From Gnetum montanum (lineage: Eukaryota > Streptophyta > Gnetopsida > Gnetales > Gnetaceae): DNA of 46,909 nucleotides. The first letter of the stretch is position 1; the number at the start of each line of letters is the position of its first letter. A program made the position numbers and the translations under genes. The stretch is from NCBI GenBank assembly GCA_015680685.1, contig MNCI01008960.1, forward strand, positions 1,128 through 48,036, given 5' to 3'. The notes beneath the pieces were generated by a model. The model was not told the DNA's origin. It ran no database searches and was given only the letters and a program-made list of their open reading frames with translations. Positions 43,201 through 46,909 of this stretch are shown piece by piece.

Positions 43201-43202
43201 TG

Positions 43203-43682
43203 CTAGCATATCCTAGGATCTATTCCGGTTAACTCCGGGTATGACCAAGAAAAGACTTTTGACCACCTGTTTATCACTTTTAGCAGTCTTTCTTTTCGTT
43301 TGGGAACAAGTCTTGCATTGATGATCATCGATTTTCCATTTTCGAGGGTCATATAATCCAGATTGGTGAGCAATGGTTTCAAGTCAAGGGGCTCTTGTTT
43401 AAATCTCTTAGGAATTTCCAACTTCCCCTAGTTGATTTTTTCAAGGTTAAAGCTTGGAAGTTGGCAAAGAACTTTCTCAAGTGTATCTATGCTTTCAATG
43501 TAAGCACTAGTTATTCCCTCAGTTAGTTCCATGCATGTTAGTGAGTTACTTTCTTAATCAACCATTAGCCATTGGGTGTCTTCTTGTCATGTGGCTGCTG
43601 CATACAGGCACCTTTGTATATTAATGTCTTGTGCACACCGATTGCATGCAAGAAATGCTAAACTTTGCATAACCCATGATTT
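43203..43682 (-). pseudogene. Element E protease-RT linker
   Basis: Same frame as RT. The open piece 43203-43421 contains the KVFSWSYPELTGIDP lead-in to RT. Stops lie near 43425 and between there and 43680. Linker composition is typical of Athila pol. Confidence 0.65.
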
Positions 43683-44064
43683 CTACACGTAATGGCACCT
43701 CGTGTCACTGTATGCGATGCATGGAACTTTCTTCTTCTCAATCTTTCCAAAAGTATTTTTCTTGGATATTTCCAGGGAAAGATCGCGGATTCCCAGGTGT
43801 GCATCTATGGTACACAACCATGCTCTTCCCATTATTATTGAGAAGTCCCCCTTACCGTTGTTTACTTGTATCACCAGGAAATCTGTTAGATACGACCACC
43901 CACATACAGTGGTAACGATGTCCTCCACCAGTCCCAAGGGAATAGTGATGGACTGGTCGGCCAGCTCTAGTCGAATGTTACTCTTCCTTAAGCGAGGCAG
44001 GTTCTAGGCTTTATACATCTCTTGTGATATTAGGTTGACTCTGGAACCTGAGTCCAGAAGAGCT
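43683..44064 (-). pseudogene. Element E protease
   Basis: KALLDSGSRVNLISQEMYKA starts at about 44064, with an intact D-S-G active site. A stop (TAG) follows, where element H has Trp. Then LELADQSITIP and FSIIMGRAWLCTIDA (near 43850-43806). It stays in frame with RT. Confidence 0.8.
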
Positions 44065-44840
44065 TTACATGGTTCATTCTCAATGACTTGGAGATAAATT
44101 AAAGGACTTATAGGAAAAGAGAATTTCCTGGAAAGGTGGCCCACCTTAATCCAATCAATAACAACATGTGTTAACATAACCGTGTGTGTTAAGCTCGATT
44201 TTTGGGTTGAAGGAGGCTCTAAAGCCTTACTTGATAGGGAGGTATTTAGATGCTCAACTGCTTGTGATAATGAGGGTTTGGTTGGATTGTTGATTCTGAA
44301 GAAACATATTTTCTACATAAGGTTTTCAAAACCAACTACGGGTTAAGGATTCATAGCCCTCATGACATTGGGTTTCTGCGGTTGAGTAGGGAATACCCCT
44401 TGCATTGCTGGAGTGGATGGTGATGGAGCTATCGGTGTGGGAGTTGCGGATGGATTTGGAGGATGGTATGTATGTGGTGTGTCTCCCCTAGGAGAAGGAG
44501 TCCTATAATACTCCTAAGATTGGTAGTGACATCATGGAGTAATGTGACCAACAGAGTCAAGTGGAGAGATTGGCTGCTGCACATAGTAGCCATATGGATC
44601 CTGTTGTCGGTAAGGGTATTGTTGTCTTGGCGGTGGCATCCCCCATGACTATGGGTATTGCCACTACTGGTGTTGCTCAACAGGTTGTGGCAGAGTTCCA
44701 CTTGGATAATACGTTAACGGTTGGTGGAACTGCCTCAGGTTACCTTGGGGATAAGGTAACCTTCGGGGTGCTTTCCATTTGTTAAGTCATGGGTTAAGTG
44801 CATACACCCTAGACTCTTGCAGATGTGAAATTATTAGGCA
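44065..44840 (-). other. gag-protease linker of element E
   Basis: Pro/Tyr/Gln-rich low-complexity coding remnant with stops. A matching segment is found in element H (20241-20790). Confidence 0.55.
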
Positions 44841-46704
44841 ACATCCCTTAGGATGGTCATACTGGCATATCTCACACCCACCTTCATTTTCTGTATTGGA
44901 ATCCACAACCTATTCAGTGATGAACATTTTACCCTTACCTTTGTTACGTGCTTAGTCCACTTCTCTCCTTTTCTTTTTATCATAGTCACTACCTTGCTCC
45001 TTAGACTCCTCTATGATCTTGAGAACGGTTTCAAATCTACTATCTAAGGAGTCCCACATTTGGTCTACCTTTGCCAACGCTTCTGTTGTTAATTTTTGCA
45101 ATGGCAAGGTTTTCCTATGTACCATCTCTTCAAGTGGTGACTCTTCCTCCTCTTCACAGAATCTCACTTCCCTTTTTCGGAGGGAAGGATCGTGGTTGTA
45201 CTCTTCCGCATTTTCCCTCTTACGTAGCTCTCCTTCTTCTTTAGCTACTTGTTCCAAAAATCTATGGATCTTATGGGACCTAAGCTCTAATAATCTTCCT
45301 TGGGCATACATTCCAAGGGTTCTCCTAGTTTCATGCCTAAGTTCATCTACGAGATGGCGCAGTTGATCCTACTACGAGTAACCATGGCCTAGGCAATAAT
45401 GTAATAGTGCATAATAATGACCCATGGTAGCATCCAAGGATTCATGAGTTCCCTACTTCCATCCTTGAATTTACTTTCACAAGTTGAACACCCGGGAGTA
45501 CGGTTGGTACTTATCATTAAACAATTCTAACATTGTACTCCACCTCCTAATGGTTTCCTATTCTAAGGACCAGTACCAGCTTTCCGCTTCTTTTACTAGT
45601 GTCCTTGGGAACAACTTTAGCTTTTGCTATTTTTTTCTCAATGTTCTGCAAGGCACATGCATTGTGAAATGCTTGTAAGTGATTCTGAGGATCAGCGTTG
45701 TATCCCCCCTTAAATCATGGGATTATTCATCTCTAGCCTCTTGATCCTGCTATCTTTTTGGTGCCTTGTGGGAATCCTTACGGCCTCCGTGATGTCATTT
45801 CTTCATAGCATCTATGATTTCTACGTGGTTCCCTACTCTACCTTCTTCTATTTTTTGATTCTCTAGAGTGACCTCGTCCTCGTTCTCGACTCTCTCATCA
45901 AGGTTTCTCACTCTGTTTACACTTATCCTCATAGTTAGGTTCCTTATGATTGCATCCTGATACTGAAGCAGAGGGTGAATGTGATGATGAAGGTGAAGGA
46001 GAAGGAGAACCATCGCCATGATGATATTTCCTAACTTCTCTTCGGTGCTCCTAACCCCGATCATGATTATGATCATAATGCTCGTCCTTATCATGTGTTT
46101 GTATTCCCTCGTTGAACCCTTGGTGTTTGTGGGGATCAGAACTAGGATTGTGAATTGTGGAGTGTAGGTTCTGATACACCACCTCCTGACCATTTTTAGG
46201 AGGGGGAACATCATTTTGTGGAGAACCTATTGGAATAGGTTCACCACCCTCAATTTCTCTTAAGATGGGTGGAGCGTTATGGGGCCCATTTCCCTTCAAC
46301 GAAGTATAGTATCTCTTCTGTTGCAAGTCCCTTTGATGTTGCGCTTCTATGGGATGGTAGTCCCTTGCTTGATGCTTACATGCAACGTATTCCGCATATA
46401 ATTATGACATGCATATTTGTGCAAGAGCACGAAGGAGCATGTTGGGGACTGCTCGATCTAGAGGCAACACTATGTTACCATCCAAATATCTCTAACGCAA
46501 TTGCTCATCTTGATGGAGAATAAAGGTAAAGTCAGGTACATATTCATTGTGATGAATATATACCACTTGGAACTGTTGAGGAACTGGTGGATTTTGGTTA
46601 TGTGTGTTGAGCCTCCAACTATCTCTAATGTTGGTCCTAGGTGATGAAATGCTTTTTTGTGAAGAAGAAGACAATTTTGTCTTGTTCGATGTGCTATTTA
46701 CCAT
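44841..46704 (-). pseudogene. Element E gag
   Basis: Start ATG at 46704 (MVNSTSNKTK). The N-terminal region is Asn/His/Pro-rich with few stops (46704-46051). A capsid-like region near 45720-45380 is identifiable through LQAFHN, LFPRTLV and SWYW-type remnants similar to element A. A long charged helix (LLELRSHKIHRFLEQVAKEE, 45286-45227) follows, then acidic repeats. The zinc knuckle is CEICQYDHPKGC at 44876-44841. At least one frame change occurs between 46051 and 45311. It would package element RNA. Confidence 0.75.
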
Positions 46705-46801
46705 TATCTTAATTTTCTTTTGATCAACCCTAAGGGTTTGTTTTAGCTTCCCAATGATGTGGATGATTTTCTATGTTCTACGTAGCACACAAATAATTAA
46801 G

Positions 46802-46819
46802 TCCCCAGCAACGGCGCCA
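46802..46819 (-). other. Element E primer binding site, tRNA-Asp type
   Basis: The minus strand reads TGGCGCCGTTGCTGGGGA, the best preserved Athila-type primer site in the window, one base from the LTR end at 46821. Confidence 0.85.
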
Positions 46820-46820
46820 A

Positions 46821-46909
46821 TGATCAGTGGTGAGGTACCTCTACACTCAACCATACGAATACGAGCGTCTCACGTGCGATCTGGTCGAACTCCAAGGACT
46901 AAGTGCTTA
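46821..46909 (-). repeat. Element E 5' LTR (partial)
   Basis: TGATCAGTGGTGAGGTACC... matches 37751-37840. The remainder lies outside the window. Confidence 0.9.

Larger units (their letters stand above)
37751..46909 (-). mobile_element. Element E: nearly complete Athila retrotransposon (5' LTR runs off window)
   Basis: Minus-strand order: 5' LTR (from 46821 outward), tRNA-Asp-type primer site, gag, linker, protease, RT, RNase H, integrase, about 2 kb spacer, polypurine tract, 3' LTR (37751-38564). It is inserted in element F's 5' LTR. The five bases before it are TCATG; the partner copy lies outside the window. It carries all domains needed for mobility, but about a dozen in-frame stops and mutated active sites make it dead. 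Confidence 0.9.

Noticed and set aside
1-46909. tRNA, rRNA, riboswitch or intact host genes
   Set aside because: No stretch showed a cloverleaf, rRNA core sequence or uninterrupted host-type coding region; only visual inspection was possible.

Overview
The window looks like intergenic DNA from a large, repeat-rich plant genome, probably a flowering plant. It is almost entirely stacked and decayed Ty3/gypsy LTR retrotransposons. Most belong to the Athila lineage (tRNA-Asp-type primer sites, Athila-style gag-PR-RT-RNaseH-integrase). Two copies of a second family, here called T, resemble the Tat/Ogre branch but encode only gag and protease. I see no intact host gene, rRNA, tRNA or CRISPR array. 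The species cannot be named from the sequence.

Left tower (1-20790). An old minus-strand Athila-type element (H) is split in its protease by a plus-strand element (A, 4092-19968, target duplication CCATG). A is in turn split in its 5' LTR by a T-family element (T2, 4384-12398, duplication GTGAT/ATGAT). A is not a normal Athila element. After gag it has no protease, RT or integrase. It has a stretch resembling an LTR U3 promoter, followed by a second, coiled-coil-rich reading frame (ORF2, 16560-18881). H carries the same ORF2 module at 1-1245 on the minus strand. T2 contains a 26-bp tandem array and a 312-bp inverted repeat bounded by N bases that is probably an assembly artefact.

Middle (20791-26212). 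There is a 162-base assembly gap, a degenerate triplet-repeat region, and a plus-strand Athila-lineage gag-pol (C) that stops after RNase H.

Right tower (26213-46909). C is broken by a minus-strand Athila element (F), of which only LTR ends and gag survive. F is interrupted by element T1 (26326-36258) and, in its 5' LTR, by a nearly complete minus-strand Athila element (E, from 37751 past the window end). E keeps gag, protease, RT, RNase H and integrase. From protease to the integrase tail it is one reading frame spoiled by about a dozen stop codons, with both the RT and integrase active sites mutated.

The most unusual item is inside T1. Between its protease and its lost 3' LTR lies a decayed multi-exon gene on the opposite strand (26378-30181). 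It has phase-consistent GT-AG introns, a segment resembling an FCP1/NIF-type HAD phosphatase domain, a 16-residue tandem repeat, a coiled coil and an acidic tail. Antisense placement would hide its splice sites in the element's genomic RNA, so the introns could survive retrotransposition. T1 is visibly richer in CG dinucleotides than its surroundings and is probably one of the youngest layers.
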